Source: Clostridia bacterium
GTDB lineage: Bacteria; Bacillota; Clostridia; Christensenellales; CAG-917
Length of the DNA stretch: 20,807 bases
Direction of reading: 5' to 3'
Assembly: GCA_900763875.1 (NCBI GenBank)
Contig: CAAFLX010000022.1
Location: 1-20,807, forward strand
Below the pieces are notes generated by a model that had not been told where the DNA came from, did not search any database, and worked only from the letters and a program-made list of their open reading frames with translations. Positions 14,189-20,807 of the stretch are shown here, piece by piece. A program made the position numbers and the translations under genes. Position 1 is the first letter of the stretch. Each line of letters starts with the position of its first letter.

Positions 14189-15549
14189 AAAACGCATTTT
14201 TTTGGCTGGAAAGCCCCAAATTTTCAAAAAATCCAACAAGAAAAACCTTGTATTTTCATTCAAAAAACCGTGGAAAAACGCTGTTTTTAAGCAAAAAAAT
14301 ATGCAAAAAAACGTTATTTTTAAGCGAAAAAACATGCAAAAAAAGGCTATTTTTTGCCCTTTTTTTGATGTTTTTTGCAGGTATTTTTGCCTTGTTTTGC
14401 ATCGTTTTGCCCTCAAAAAACTGTGCGCTTGCCGCCGACAAAACGCAAGAAGAAATCAAAAAAGAGTTTGAGGGAAGTGTGGTTGACGTGATAAACGGGC
14501 TTGATTTGAAAGCGTTGCAAGAGTTTTTGGATTCGATTGGCGGCGAGCAGGGCGAGGCGCTTTCAATCGAGGATTTGAAAGCGACGCTAAAAGCGTTGGT
14601 GAGCGGTGAACCGCAAAATTTTTATCGTAATTTTTTGACATTGCTATCAAAATCGGCAGGCAGATATTTTTTGGCGTTTGCGCCGAGTTTTATCACCATT
14701 ATGGTGATATGTTTGCTCAAAAATATGCTGTGTTCGCTCACGAGCGATTTTCTCAACAACTCAACGAGCGAGGTGGTGCATACGGTGTGCTATTCGGCAA
14801 TCGTCATCGTGTTGATGAGCGGAATTGCGGGGATTGTCAAGACTGTGGGCGACACGATTGACTCGATGACAAGGTTTGCAAACCTCATTTTTCCGTTGCT
14901 TTTGACGCTTCTTTCAACGTTGGGCGCAACCGTGACGGTTGCAGGATATTCGCCGCTTATGGCTGTGTTTTGCTCGGTGATTTTGAAGATTGTGGGCGCT
15001 GTCGTGTTGCCTGCGTTTGTTGCGTGCATAGTGTTTTGCGTTGTGGGCAATGTGTCAAAAACCGTCAAACTCGACAAACTTGCAAAGCTCGTCAAGTCGG
15101 CGGCAAGCTGGCTTGTCGGAATCGTGTTCGGGCTGTTTGCAACCTTTTTGACGGTGCAGGGAGTGACGGGCGGAGCGGTGGACAAATTTGGATTTAACGT
15201 TGCAAAGTTTGCCGTGTCGAGCTACGTTCCCGTGCTTGGCGGCTATTTGTCGGACGGGCTTGATTTGTTGTCGGCATCCGTAGTGTTGGTGAAAAACGCG
15301 CTCGGTTATGTCGGCGCAATCGTGCTATGTTCTCTTGTGCTTTTCCCAATCGTGAAAGTTGTGATATTTTCGCTAACTCTCAAACTTACGTCGGCGGTTT
15401 GCGAGCCGCTTGGAGATAGTCGCACTTCAAATCTGCTCTTTTCGGCATCGAAAAATATGAATTTGCTTGTGAGCGCGCTTGCCGGTGCGGCGTTTGCGTT
15501 CTTTTTGCTGATTATGCTGTTGATTTCCTCGTGCAATATGGGGGTGTAG
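14185..15549 (+). CDS. spoIIIAE: Stage III sporulation protein SpoIIIAE, extended N-terminus
   Basis: Large polytopic membrane protein of the SpoIIIA channel. The body from about residue 85 is typical, with many helices and motifs such as ATVTVAGYSPLMAV and CEPLGDSRTSNLL. The 454-aa length exceeds the usual ~390-400 because about 52 basic residues precede the signal-like helix (55-80, ending CALAA). That extension is made of 11-residue repeats starting KTL (20-30, 31-41, 42-52). ATG 14185 overlaps the spoIIIAD stop as ATGA, which supports it as the start. The frame is open further upstream inside spoIIIAD, which I discount. Confidence 0.9.
   Translation: MKNAFFWLESPKFSKNPTRKTLYFHSKNRGKTLFLSKKICKKTLFLSEKTCKKRLFFALFLMFFAGIFALFCIVLPSKNCALAADKTQEEIKKEFEGSVVDVINGLDLKALQEFLDSIGGEQGEALSIEDLKATLKALVSGEPQNFYRNFLTLLSKSAGRYFLAFAPSFITIMVICLLKNMLCSLTSDFLNNSTSEVVHTVCYSAIVIVLMSGIAGIVKTVGDTIDSMTRFANLIFPLLLTLLSTLGATVTVAGYSPLMAVFCSVILKIVGAVVLPAFVACIVFCVVGNVSKTVKLDKLAKLVKSAASWLVGIVFGLFATFLTVQGVTGGAVDKFGFNVAKFAVSSYVPVLGGYLSDGLDLLSASVVLVKNALGYVGAIVLCSLVLFPIVKVVIFSLTLKLTSAVCEPLGDSRTSNLLFSASKNMNLLVSALAGAAFAFFLLIMLLISSCNMGV
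14242..14373 (+). repeat. 33-bp tandem repeat within spoIIIAE
   Basis: Units at 14242-14274, 14275-14307 and 14308-14340 encode KTLYFHSKNRG, KTLFLSKKICK and KTLFLSEKTCK. A decayed fourth unit (14341-14373, KRLFFALFLMF) runs into the signal helix. The DNA is A/T-rich with long A and T runs, so copy number could vary by slippage; the 33-bp unit keeps the frame. Confidence 0.75.
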
Positions 15550-15550
15550 C

Positions 15551-15985
15551 GTGGGCGCGTGGATAATTTCTGTTGTCGGAGTGATATGTCTTGGGGTGCT
15601 GCTTGAAATCGTTTTGCCAGAGGGGCAAACGACAAAGTACGTTCGGGGCGCGTTTTCGCTGCTGGTGGTGTTTGTGGTGGCGTCCATTGTTCCGACCATA
15701 GCCAAAGCCGATTGGAACTTGGATTTGGACGGTATATTTTCTGCGGATTCGAGCGCGTCATCGAGTGTGGATTTGACTTTGAGCGTAAGCGAAAAAGTGC
15801 GACTTGCGCTTGAAGACGTCGGGTGCGAGAGCAGGGTGGAGATAGACTCGCAAGGCACGGTGGTGCAAAGCGTAAAAATTTTCGTTGTAAAATCGGCAAT
15901 CGATGGCAAGCGCATTGTTGAAATCGCCTCAAAAACGATGGGAGTATCGCCCAAAATCATCAGTGTGATTTATAGTGATTTTTGA
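15551..15985 (+). CDS. spoIIIAF: Stage III sporulation protein SpoIIIAF
   Basis: Membrane-anchored component of the SpoIIIA channel. The 144-aa protein has helices at about 3-22 and 32-50 separated by LPEGQTTKYVRG, which matches the family N-terminus, then a short soluble domain of ring-building type (about 75-144). It is clearly shorter than B. subtilis SpoIIIAF (about 206 aa), with the linker reduced. The start is GTG 15551, 1 nt after the spoIIIAE stop, suggesting coupling. Confidence 0.88.
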   Translation: MGAWIISVVGVICLGVLLEIVLPEGQTTKYVRGAFSLLVVFVVASIVPTIAKADWNLDLDGIFSADSSASSSVDLTLSVSEKVRLALEDVGCESRVEIDSQGTVVQSVKIFVVKSAIDGKRIVEIASKTMGVSPKIISVIYSDF

Positions 15986-16575
15986 TAAAAAAGCGTGCGA
16001 TTTCGAACGCAATGCGCGCGCGTGCGCGCGGGCGCGGGTACAATAAAAAAACGCTGGCGCGCGCACGCGCGCGCGACAATATAATATCTGCGATTTCGGC
16101 TGTATTTGGTGCGATTTTCGTATTGCGAATTTGCAAAGAAAGTGTCGATTTGGGCATAAAAGACGGGGCGGAGCGTATATATTTTGATATGAGCGAGGGA
16201 ATGGAAAAAGTCAAATCCGACCTTAAAGGCGCGCTTGAAAAAATCAAGGGCATAAAAAATATAAAGATTGTTGCTTTGATATTCATAATCGCAATCGCGC
16301 TTGTCATATACTCTAGCGTAGCCGCCAACAAGGTCGATGCAAAACCCACCCTGCAAAACGAGGAAGAAACGAGGCTTGCAAGCATACTGTCCTCGGTGGA
16401 CGGGGCAGGCGAGGTCGAGGTGATGATAAGCAAAACATCGGGGCAAATCGTTGGTGTGCTTGTGATTGCAAGCGGAGCTAACAATCCGCTTGTGCGGCTG
16501 AGGCTTTTTGAGGCGACGTCAAGCGCGCTTGGCGTTGACGGCTCGCTTGTGAGCGTGATGAGCCGAAAAAATTGA
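15982..16575 (+). CDS. spoIIIAG: Stage III sporulation protein SpoIIIAG, start uncertain
   Basis: Ring-forming component of the SpoIIIA channel. The C-terminal part is typical: a membrane helix (about 94-111, KIVALIFIIAIALVIYSS), then LASILSSVDGAGEVEVMI and GVLVIASGANNPLVRLRL. The start is doubtful. TTG 15982 overlaps the spoIIIAF stop (TTGA) and gives 197 aa. ATG 16012 lies at the edge of a GC inverted repeat. ATG 16189 gives 128 aa with a family-like short N-terminus. None has a good ribosome binding site. If the long form is made, it starts with the unusual Arg/Ala stretch RARARG...ARARARD and an extra hydrophobic segment (about 34-48). Confidence 0.8.
   Translation: MIKKRAISNAMRARARGRGYNKKTLARARARDNIISAISAVFGAIFVLRICKESVDLGIKDGAERIYFDMSEGMEKVKSDLKGALEKIKGIKNIKIVALIFIIAIALVIYSSVAANKVDAKPTLQNEEETRLASILSSVDGAGEVEVMISKTSGQIVGVLVIASGANNPLVRLRLFEATSSALGVDGSLVSVMSRKN
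16014..16074. repeat. 17-bp perfect GC inverted repeat at the spoIIIAG 5' end
   Basis: GCGCGCGCGTGCGCGCG (16014-16030) is exactly complementary to CGCGCGCACGCGCGCGC (16058-16074) across a 27-nt A-rich spacer. Both arms are strictly alternating purine-pyrimidine, so they could form Z-DNA or a cruciform, and a very stable RNA hairpin. A TATAAT (16080-16085) follows directly, without a matching -35 box. Confidence 0.85.
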
Positions 16576-16592
16576 ACCTATAGGAGGAATAT

Positions 16593-17087
16593 ATGAAAAT
16601 GAAACCCAAAGCCAAAAAGATAATCGTGTTGTCGGTTATGGTTGCACTGCTCGTTGCCACGGGCGTACTCAATTTTGTGTTGAGCGACAAACTCAACAAG
16701 ACGAACACCGACGTATCGCAAGGTCAAAACACCGTGACGCAGACCTTTTTTGCGGCTGCGAGAAGCGACCGCGACGCAACGAGAGAATCGGAGTTTTTGT
16801 ATCTTGACGCAATTATGAACTCCGAGGAAAGCTCGCAGAGCGCAAAGACCACAGCGCAAGAAAAGAAAATGCAGCTTGTCACTCGTATGGAAAAAGAACT
16901 TGCGCTCGAAACTCTGATTAAGGGCAGAGGTTTTGAGGACGCAATCGTCACAATCGGCGACAAGGGCGTGAGTATCGTGGTAGGGCAGAGCGAACTCACC
17001 CAAGAGCAAGCCAACCAAATTCTTTCGGTCGTAGTTGCTGAAACGACATTCAAAGCAACCGACGTAAAAGTGATTCCGTTCAACTGA
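16593..17087 (+). CDS. spoIIIAH: Stage III sporulation protein SpoIIIAH
   Basis: Mother-cell protein of the intercellular channel that in B. subtilis binds forespore SpoIIQ; YscJ/FliF-like ring fold. The 164 aa have one N-terminal membrane helix (about 10-30), a linker, and the family motif FFAAARSDRDATRESE (52-67), followed by a C-terminal domain (about 100-162). GGAGG lies 6 nt before ATG 16593, the strongest ribosome site in the operon, suggesting high expression. It is the last gene of spoIIIA, with a stem-loop at 17099-17130. Confidence 0.94.
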   Translation: MKMKPKAKKIIVLSVMVALLVATGVLNFVLSDKLNKTNTDVSQGQNTVTQTFFAAARSDRDATRESEFLYLDAIMNSEESSQSAKTTAQEKKMQLVTRMEKELALETLIKGRGFEDAIVTIGDKGVSIVVGQSELTQEQANQILSVVVAETTFKATDVKVIPFN

Positions 17088-17098
17088 CATAGGGAGGG

Positions 17099-17130
17099 GA
17101 GCGCCGCAAAGGGACATCTTTGCGGCGCTC
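17099..17130 (+). terminator. Stem-loop at the end of the spoIIIA operon
   Basis: The perfect 13-bp stem GAGCGCCGCAAAG/CTTTGCGGCGCTC (17099-17111, 17118-17130) has a 6-nt loop. No U-tract follows (GAATATGACA), so it is an atypical terminator or a 3'-end stabiliser. Confidence 0.55.
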
Positions 17131-17391
17131 GAATATGACAAGGGCAAGCGCAAATATCCGCTTTGAAAAGCGACTATGCGAGTTGTCCGTTTTTTTTATT
17201 TGTGCCCTTTGGCTTGCAACTCAAAAACTTTTTGATATTGAAATCAAAACGGGAAAGAGGCAAACTGCCGCTTTTGCTTTTTTGTTTGTGAGTTTGCCGC
17301 ATTTTCAAATTTACATTTTCAAGTTGCCGAATAGGTTTGCAAACGGGTGAGCCGACAGCCAATACTCTCGCAAAATAATTTATGCGTACGG
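17131..17391. other. Intergenic stretch between spoIIIAH and the Asp23 gene
   Basis: I see no convincing gene. Short open frames on both strands lack ribosome sites and family features. There is a small hairpin CGCTTT/AAAGCG near 17159-17172 and a spaced inverted repeat GGCAAACT/AGTTTGCC near 17261-17298. Confidence 0.5.
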
Positions 17392-17420
17392 TTGATATAA
17401 TTTTTTGCGTGTGGTATAAT
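17392..17420 (+). promoter_or_regulatory. Promoter of the Asp23-nusB unit
   Basis: TTGATA (17392-17397), 17 bp and TATAAT (17415-17420) lie 20 bp before the start codon. Confidence 0.75.
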
Positions 17421-17440
17421 AATTTGCACGGAGGCAGTTT

Positions 17441-17743
17441 ATGGCAAAAGAAAAATCATCCGTATTGAATGAAGTGTTGGTTTCACTCGCAACCGAGGCG
17501 GCGCAAGACGTAGAGGGCGTGCATCTGCTCAACTCCAAGCGCAATCGCGGTGCGGTGTCCGTTTACGTTTTGCCCAACGAGAAAGTCACGGTTGACCTTT
17601 TTGTGAGCATCGACCTCGGATACAGCGTTCCCACCTCCGTTGCCCTGTTGCAAGAAAAAGTAAAAAATCAAATAGAAGGCGCAACCAAGTTTAAGGTTCA
17701 ATCCGCAAACGTACAGGTTGTCAACGTGAACGTGGCGCAATAA
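17441..17743 (+). CDS. Asp23/Gls24 family protein
   Basis: Small Asp23/Gls24-family protein (100 aa). Family members are cytoplasmic or membrane-associated and linked to envelope stress in Gram-positives; this clostridial type sits before nusB and its exact role is not established. Visible family features are VLVSLATEAAQDVEGV (12-27), VTVDLFVSIDLGYSVP (49-64) and the C-terminal strand VQVVNVNVAQ. GGAGG lies 6 nt before the start. nusB follows after 2 nt. Confidence 0.88.
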   Translation: MAKEKSSVLNEVLVSLATEAAQDVEGVHLLNSKRNRGAVSVYVLPNEKVTVDLFVSIDLGYSVPTSVALLQEKVKNQIEGATKFKVQSANVQVVNVNVAQ

Positions 17744-17745
17744 GT

Positions 17746-18141
17746 ATGAGAAGAGTAGCAAGAGAAAACGTGTTCAAATTGGTGTTCGAGTACACCTTCT
17801 ACGGCTCGGTGAACGAGTCCACTTTGGAGCTTATGCTCGTGGACAGCGACCTCACCGAAGACGATAGACAATATATCAATTCAACCTACCTCGGAGTTGT
17901 CACCAACGACGCAAAACTCAAGGACGTCATCGAGCAACATCTTGAGGGTTACAAGCTCGAAAGAGTTTACCGTCCCGACTATGCGGTGTTGCTTGTTGCA
18001 ACCTATGAACTTTCAGAGCATACCGCGCCGAACGCTGTCGTTATAAACGAGGCGGTGGAACTTTCAAAGAAGTACGGCACGGACAAATCAGGCTCGTTTG
18101 TCAACGGCGTGCTTGCAAAGATTGTAAAAGATATTGACTAA
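17746..18141 (+). CDS. nusB: Transcription antitermination factor NusB
   Basis: Binds boxA RNA with ribosomal protein S10 during rRNA transcription. The 131 aa have the all-helical NusB fold. RRVARENVFKLVFEY (2-16) is the RNA-binding N-terminus, and NAVVINEAVELSKKYGTDKSGSFVNGVL (about 96-123) contains the conserved signature. It starts 2 nt after the Asp23 gene and relies on coupling; no strong site is seen. A terminator follows at 18156. Confidence 0.95.
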   Translation: MRRVARENVFKLVFEYTFYGSVNESTLELMLVDSDLTEDDRQYINSTYLGVVTNDAKLKDVIEQHLEGYKLERVYRPDYAVLLVATYELSEHTAPNAVVINEAVELSKKYGTDKSGSFVNGVLAKIVKDID

Positions 18142-18155
18142 TCAAAGAGAATTTC

Positions 18156-18215
18156 CCCGAAATTTTCAAATACTGCGACGATAACTTGCAAATGTTTGAT
18201 ATTTCGGGTTTTTTT
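18156..18215 (+). terminator. Rho-independent terminator after nusB
   Basis: CCCGAAATTTTCAAA pairs with TTTGATATTTCGGG (18156-18170, 18195-18208) with one bulge, and a run of seven T follows. The loop is about 24 nt. It separates nusB from xseA, which are often co-transcribed, so xseA may need its own promoter or read-through. Confidence 0.7.
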
Positions 18216-18235
18216 GACTCAAAATAAACCGTAAA

Positions 18236-19498
18236 ATGCCAAAAAATCGGTGTTTTACTGCAAAAAAGGTGTATAAAGTGTCGATTGTGTCAGATAAAAC
18301 CCCATTTTCGGAAAATACCATTTCCGTGAGCGAAGTCAATGCGACGATAAAAGCCTGCATTGACGCTCCAATATTCAAGGGCTTGGAAGTGTTTGGCGAG
18401 ATTTCGGGGTATAAGTTTTCAGGGCCTCACGCCTACTTCACGCTCAAGGACAAAAACTCGCAACTCTCTTGCGTTTGCTTTTACGCGCAAAAGACATACG
18501 TCCCCAAGGACGGCGAAAGCGTCATCGTGCGTGGCTCGCTCGACTACTACGTCAAGGGCGGAAGGCTGTCCTTGCAAGCAAACTCCATTACGCCCGTCGG
18601 ACAAGGTATGTTGTTTTTGGAGTTTGAAAGGCTCAAAGCAAAACTGCAAGCGGAAGGACTGTTTGACGAGGCGCACAAAAAACCTATTCCGCAATTTGCA
18701 AAGAAGGTGCTTGTCGTCACGTCCAAAACCGGCGCGGTGATAAGAGATATTGTCACCACCGTACGCCGCAAAAACCCCGTCATCGATATTGTTGTCAAAG
18801 ACGTGCGCGTGCAGGGCGAGGGCGCGGGCAAGGAAATTGCAAAGGTGCTTGCAAGAGTTGATTGCTTGGGCTATGACGTCATCGTCATCGCAAGGGGTGG
18901 CGGCTCGCTCGAAGACCTTGCTCCGTTTTATGACGAAACTCTTGTAAGAGCCGTCTACGATATGCAAACTCCCGTCGTGTCGGCGGTGGGGCATGAAACC
19001 GATTTTTCGCTTTGCGACTTTGTTGCCGACAAGAGAGCGGCAACCCCGACGGCGGCAGGCGAGCTTGTGGCGTATGACTACTATGCTCTTGTCGATGAGC
19101 TTAAACAAAATATGCGCCGCCTAACCGTCAACGCGTCAAGGGTGTATGAAAGAAAAAGTTCGGGCGTGCAAATAAGTTGCAACAAACTTCGCCGCTTGGC
19201 GTCCGAGTTCTATTTGCAAAGAGGTCACAAAATCGACGTTCTTATGCAAAGGGCAAAATCACAAATCGAAAGGAAGTTTGAGATTGCCGAGGCAAGGGTG
19301 GACAAGGCAACCGCATCGCTTGACAATCTATCGCCGCTCAAAACTTTGCGCCGCGGATATTTCAGACTTCAAACCGAGGGCAAGACCATAAACAAAGTTG
19401 CAAATCTCAAAGTCGGCGACATTGTCACCGCAACAGGCTCGGACGGCTCGATTCAAGCCAAGGTGAGCAAAATCGAAATTTTCGAGGAGAATAAATAA
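18236..19498 (+). CDS. xseA: Exodeoxyribonuclease VII large subunit
   Basis: Nuclease subunit that degrades single-stranded DNA, working with XseB. The 420 aa include an N-terminal OB-fold (about 28-120, ISVSEVNATIKA and FGEISGYKFSGPHAYFTLKD), the catalytic region with TSKTGAVIRD (162-171), RGGGSLEDL (220-228) and GHETDFSLCDFVADKRAATP (252-271), and a long C-terminal helical region (about 280-370) that binds XseB. The start is uncertain: ATG 18236 has no ribosome site, and the family region begins near residue 26. GTG at 18270-18292 (within the 20-nt repeat) is an alternative. No clear promoter is seen after the preceding terminator. Confidence 0.95.
   Translation: MPKNRCFTAKKVYKVSIVSDKTPFSENTISVSEVNATIKACIDAPIFKGLEVFGEISGYKFSGPHAYFTLKDKNSQLSCVCFYAQKTYVPKDGESVIVRGSLDYYVKGGRLSLQANSITPVGQGMLFLEFERLKAKLQAEGLFDEAHKKPIPQFAKKVLVVTSKTGAVIRDIVTTVRRKNPVIDIVVKDVRVQGEGAGKEIAKVLARVDCLGYDVIVIARGGGSLEDLAPFYDETLVRAVYDMQTPVVSAVGHETDFSLCDFVADKRAATPTAAGELVAYDYYALVDELKQNMRRLTVNASRVYERKSSGVQISCNKLRRLASEFYLQRGHKIDVLMQRAKSQIERKFEIAEARVDKATASLDNLSPLKTLRRGYFRLQTEGKTINKVANLKVGDIVTATGSDGSIQAKVSKIEIFEENK
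18273..18292 (+). repeat. 20-nt exact direct repeat, second copy
   Basis: Identical to 13740-13759. If translation starts at ATG 18236, the repeat encodes part of KVYKVSIVSD in XseA; otherwise it is leader sequence. Two sites of different coding status sharing 20 nt suggest a nucleotide-level signal, or chance. Confidence 0.6.
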
Positions 19499-19717
19499 AT
19501 GGCAGAAATCAAAAAATTTGAAGACGCACTTCAACAGCTCGAATCAATCGTAAAGCAACTCGAAGGGGATATTCCTCTTGACGAGGCAGTCAAGGCTTTT
19601 GAAAAGGGCATCGAACTTAGCAAGGTTTGCATCGCCGACCTCAAAGCGGAAAAGGGCAAGCTCGCTTTGCTCGTTGACGACATCAACAACCTCACGGAAG
19701 AATTGAAACTTGACTGA
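19499..19717 (+). CDS. xseB: Exodeoxyribonuclease VII small subunit
   Basis: The 72-aa helical hairpin protein is the partner of XseA. The signature is clear: FEDALQQLESIVKQLEGDIPLDEAVKAFEKG, spanning residues 7-37, with a typical helical C-terminus. Its ATG directly follows the xseA stop (TAAATG), with GGAG 6 nt upstream inside xseA, showing coupling. Confidence 0.96.
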   Translation: MAEIKKFEDALQQLESIVKQLEGDIPLDEAVKAFEKGIELSKVCIADLKAEKGKLALLVDDINNLTEELKLD

Positions 19718-19718
19718 T

Positions 19719-20534
19719 ATGAACGTATCCTCACTCACACCAAAAACTTTTCTGCCCGTTTTCGAGCGCGCGCTTGCAAAGAGCATAGGAGAGGAGGGGC
19801 AACTCCTTGACGAGGGTATGCGCTACGCCGCGCTATGCGGAGGCAAGAGGGTGCGCCCGTTGTGCGTATTTCTCGGCGCGCGTGCGATAAACGCAGAGTG
19901 CGACCTTGACGAGATTGTGCGCCTTGCAATCGGGGTGGAACTTGTCCACAACTATTCGCTCGTTCATGACGATTTGCCCGCAATGGACAACGACGATTTC
20001 CGCAGAGGAAAGCCCAGCGTGCATAAGCAATTCGGGCACGCAAACGGAATCCTCATAGGCGACCAACTTCTCACGCAGGCTATGTGTGAGTTGCTCGAGG
20101 GTGCGCGCCTTTATGGCAAGGATTTTGCAAGGGCGGCAGAGGAAATCGCTTTTGCGGCAAAAGCTATGGTGTACGGTCAGCAAAAAGACCTCAACGGTTG
20201 CGAGGGCGAAGAGGCGTTTTTGGATATGTACTCTCAAAAAACCGCCGCGCTCATACGAGGCTCGTTCACGGCAGGCGCGATATGCGCAGGCGCAAGGTTC
20301 GAGCAAATCGAAAAAATCGCAGAAATGGGCGAAAACATCGGCATCGCGTTTCAACTTGCAGACGACCTTCTCGACGAGGGCGAGGAAAATTCAATCGTAA
20401 ACGCAATCGGTGCGGACGGCGTGCGCCACGCTCTCAAACAAAAAACCGAGCGCGCAATCGAGATTGCCGCTTGCTTTGCAAACGAAAACGAGCTTGTCGA
20501 TTTTGCCACAATGCTTTGCGCAAGAGAAAAATAA
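19719..20534 (+). CDS. ispA: Polyprenyl (farnesyl) diphosphate synthase
   Basis: Condenses IPP with DMAPP/GPP to make farnesyl (or geranylgeranyl) diphosphate for quinone-independent isoprenoids and undecaprenyl carriers. The 271 aa show GGKRVRP (41-47), the first Asp-rich motif DDLPAMDNDDFRRGKP (84-99), KTAALIR (about 174-180) and the second Asp-rich motif QLADDLLDE (212-220). Length fits the IspA family. ATG 19719 is 1 nt after the xseB stop; the in-frame TTG at 19710 overlaps xseB and is less likely. The exact product chain length cannot be read from sequence. Confidence 0.93.
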   Translation: MNVSSLTPKTFLPVFERALAKSIGEEGQLLDEGMRYAALCGGKRVRPLCVFLGARAINAECDLDEIVRLAIGVELVHNYSLVHDDLPAMDNDDFRRGKPSVHKQFGHANGILIGDQLLTQAMCELLEGARLYGKDFARAAEEIAFAAKAMVYGQQKDLNGCEGEEAFLDMYSQKTAALIRGSFTAGAICAGARFEQIEKIAEMGENIGIAFQLADDLLDEGEENSIVNAIGADGVRHALKQKTERAIEIAACFANENELVDFATMLCAREK

Positions 20535-20566
20535 TTGCCCATTGCTCTAAAACTTGCTCAAAAGGG

Positions 20567-20595
20567 TTGCAAAAATCATTTTTGTTTGATATATT
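20567..20595 (+). promoter_or_regulatory. Promoter of the tRNA-Gly/tRNA-Cys unit
   Basis: TTGCAA (20567-20572), 17 bp and TATATT (20590-20595) lie 16 bp before tRNA-Gly. Confidence 0.65.
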
Positions 20596-20611
20596 GTTAA
20601 AGCAATCGTGT

Positions 20612-20686
20612 GCGGGAGTGACTCAGTGGTAGAGTGTCACCTTGCCAAGGTGAAAGTCGCGGGTCCGAATCCCGTCTCCCGCTCCA
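20612..20686 (+). tRNA. tRNA-Gly(GCC)
   Basis: The acceptor stem is GCGGGAG/CTCCCGC with discriminator T and encoded CCA. The anticodon arm TCACC-TTGCCAA-GGTGA gives anticodon GCC. The T-arm is CGGGT-CCGAATC-CCG type. Total length is 75 nt. Confidence 0.95.
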
Positions 20687-20703
20687 ACGCGATAGCCACA
20701 ATG

Positions 20704-20713
20704 GGCATCACCC
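20704..20713 (+). other. Partial copy of the tRNA-Cys 5' end in the spacer
   Basis: GGCATCACCC is a perfect complement of the tRNA-Cys 3' strand GGGTGATGCC (20787-20796) and resembles the tRNA's own 5' GGCATCA. It could compete with the acceptor stem in the precursor or be a truncated duplication. Confidence 0.4.
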
Positions 20714-20726
20714 CAAAGTGGCATAC

Positions 20727-20800
20727 GGCATCATAGCCAAGAGGTAAGGCAAGGGTCTGCAAAATCCTCACCCCCAGTTCAAGTCTGGGTGATGCCTCCA
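20727..20800 (+). tRNA. tRNA-Cys(GCA)
   Basis: The acceptor stem is GGCATCA/TGATGCC with discriminator T and encoded CCA. The anticodon arm AGGGT-CTGCAAA-ATCCT gives GCA. The T-arm is CCCAG-TTCAAGT-CTGGG. It lies 40 bp after tRNA-Gly and is probably co-transcribed; no terminator is visible before the window ends. Confidence 0.95.
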
Positions 20801-20807
20801 AAAAATA

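Noticed and set aside
17120..17362. Small genes between spoIIIAH and the Asp23 gene
   Set aside because: Open frames exist on both strands but none has a ribosome site or protein-like conservation features.

Overview
The window looks like a chromosomal segment of an anaerobic, endospore-forming Clostridia-type Firmicute, probably an uncultured gut lineage. The evidence is a complete spoIIIAA-AH sporulation operon, a trimeric NADH-linked [FeFe] hydrogenase, the Asp23-nusB-xseA-xseB-ispA order common in Clostridia, and near-consensus TTGAAT/TTGACA-17-TATAAT promoters. The exact order or family cannot be fixed from the sequence alone.

Layout. 1-280: an array of perfect hairpins, a minus-strand tRNA-Leu(GAG) with its own consensus promoter and terminator, and a short inverted copy of the tRNA 3' end. 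281-2270: a small uncharacterised ORF, then malQ with promoter and terminators. 2281-5660: a minus-strand glycerol block, gldA then a fused dhaK-dhaL kinase, converging on malQ at a 17-bp bidirectional terminator. 5769-6613: nadE, divergent from gldA. 6614-7160: a mosaic of non-coding repeats. 7167-11440: hydC-hydB-hydA. 11439-12038: a nested palindrome followed by the same repeat mosaic in opposite orientation. 12093-17130: spoIIIAA, AB, AC, AD, AE, AF, AG, AH. 17392-20534: Asp23/Gls24-family gene, nusB, (terminator) xseA, xseB, ispA. 20567-20800: tRNA-Gly(GCC) and tRNA-Cys(GCA).

How the genes work together. GldA oxidises glycerol to dihydroxyacetone and DhaKL phosphorylates it with ATP into glycolysis; MalQ handles malto-oligosaccharides. 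Both feed fermentation, and HydABC can dispose of the NADH and reduced ferredoxin as H2. NadE makes the NAD+ they need. The spoIIIA operon encodes the channel between mother cell and forespore. The last block is housekeeping (antitermination, exonuclease VII, isoprenoid precursor).

The most unusual part is non-coding. A ~290-bp element occurs on both sides of the hydrogenase operon in inverted orientation. The two copies differ in ways that preserve base pairing: three compensatory changes in one stem around a same-length 16-nt loop with a conserved core, and one more in a second stem. This points to a structured RNA or a structured mobile element rather than passive spacer. Next to each copy lies a second module with identical borders but a different interior. 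Other oddities are a 33-bp tandem repeat that lengthens the SpoIIIAE N-terminus, a 17-bp perfect alternating GC inverted repeat at the start of spoIIIAG, and a serine in the first H-cluster motif of HydA.
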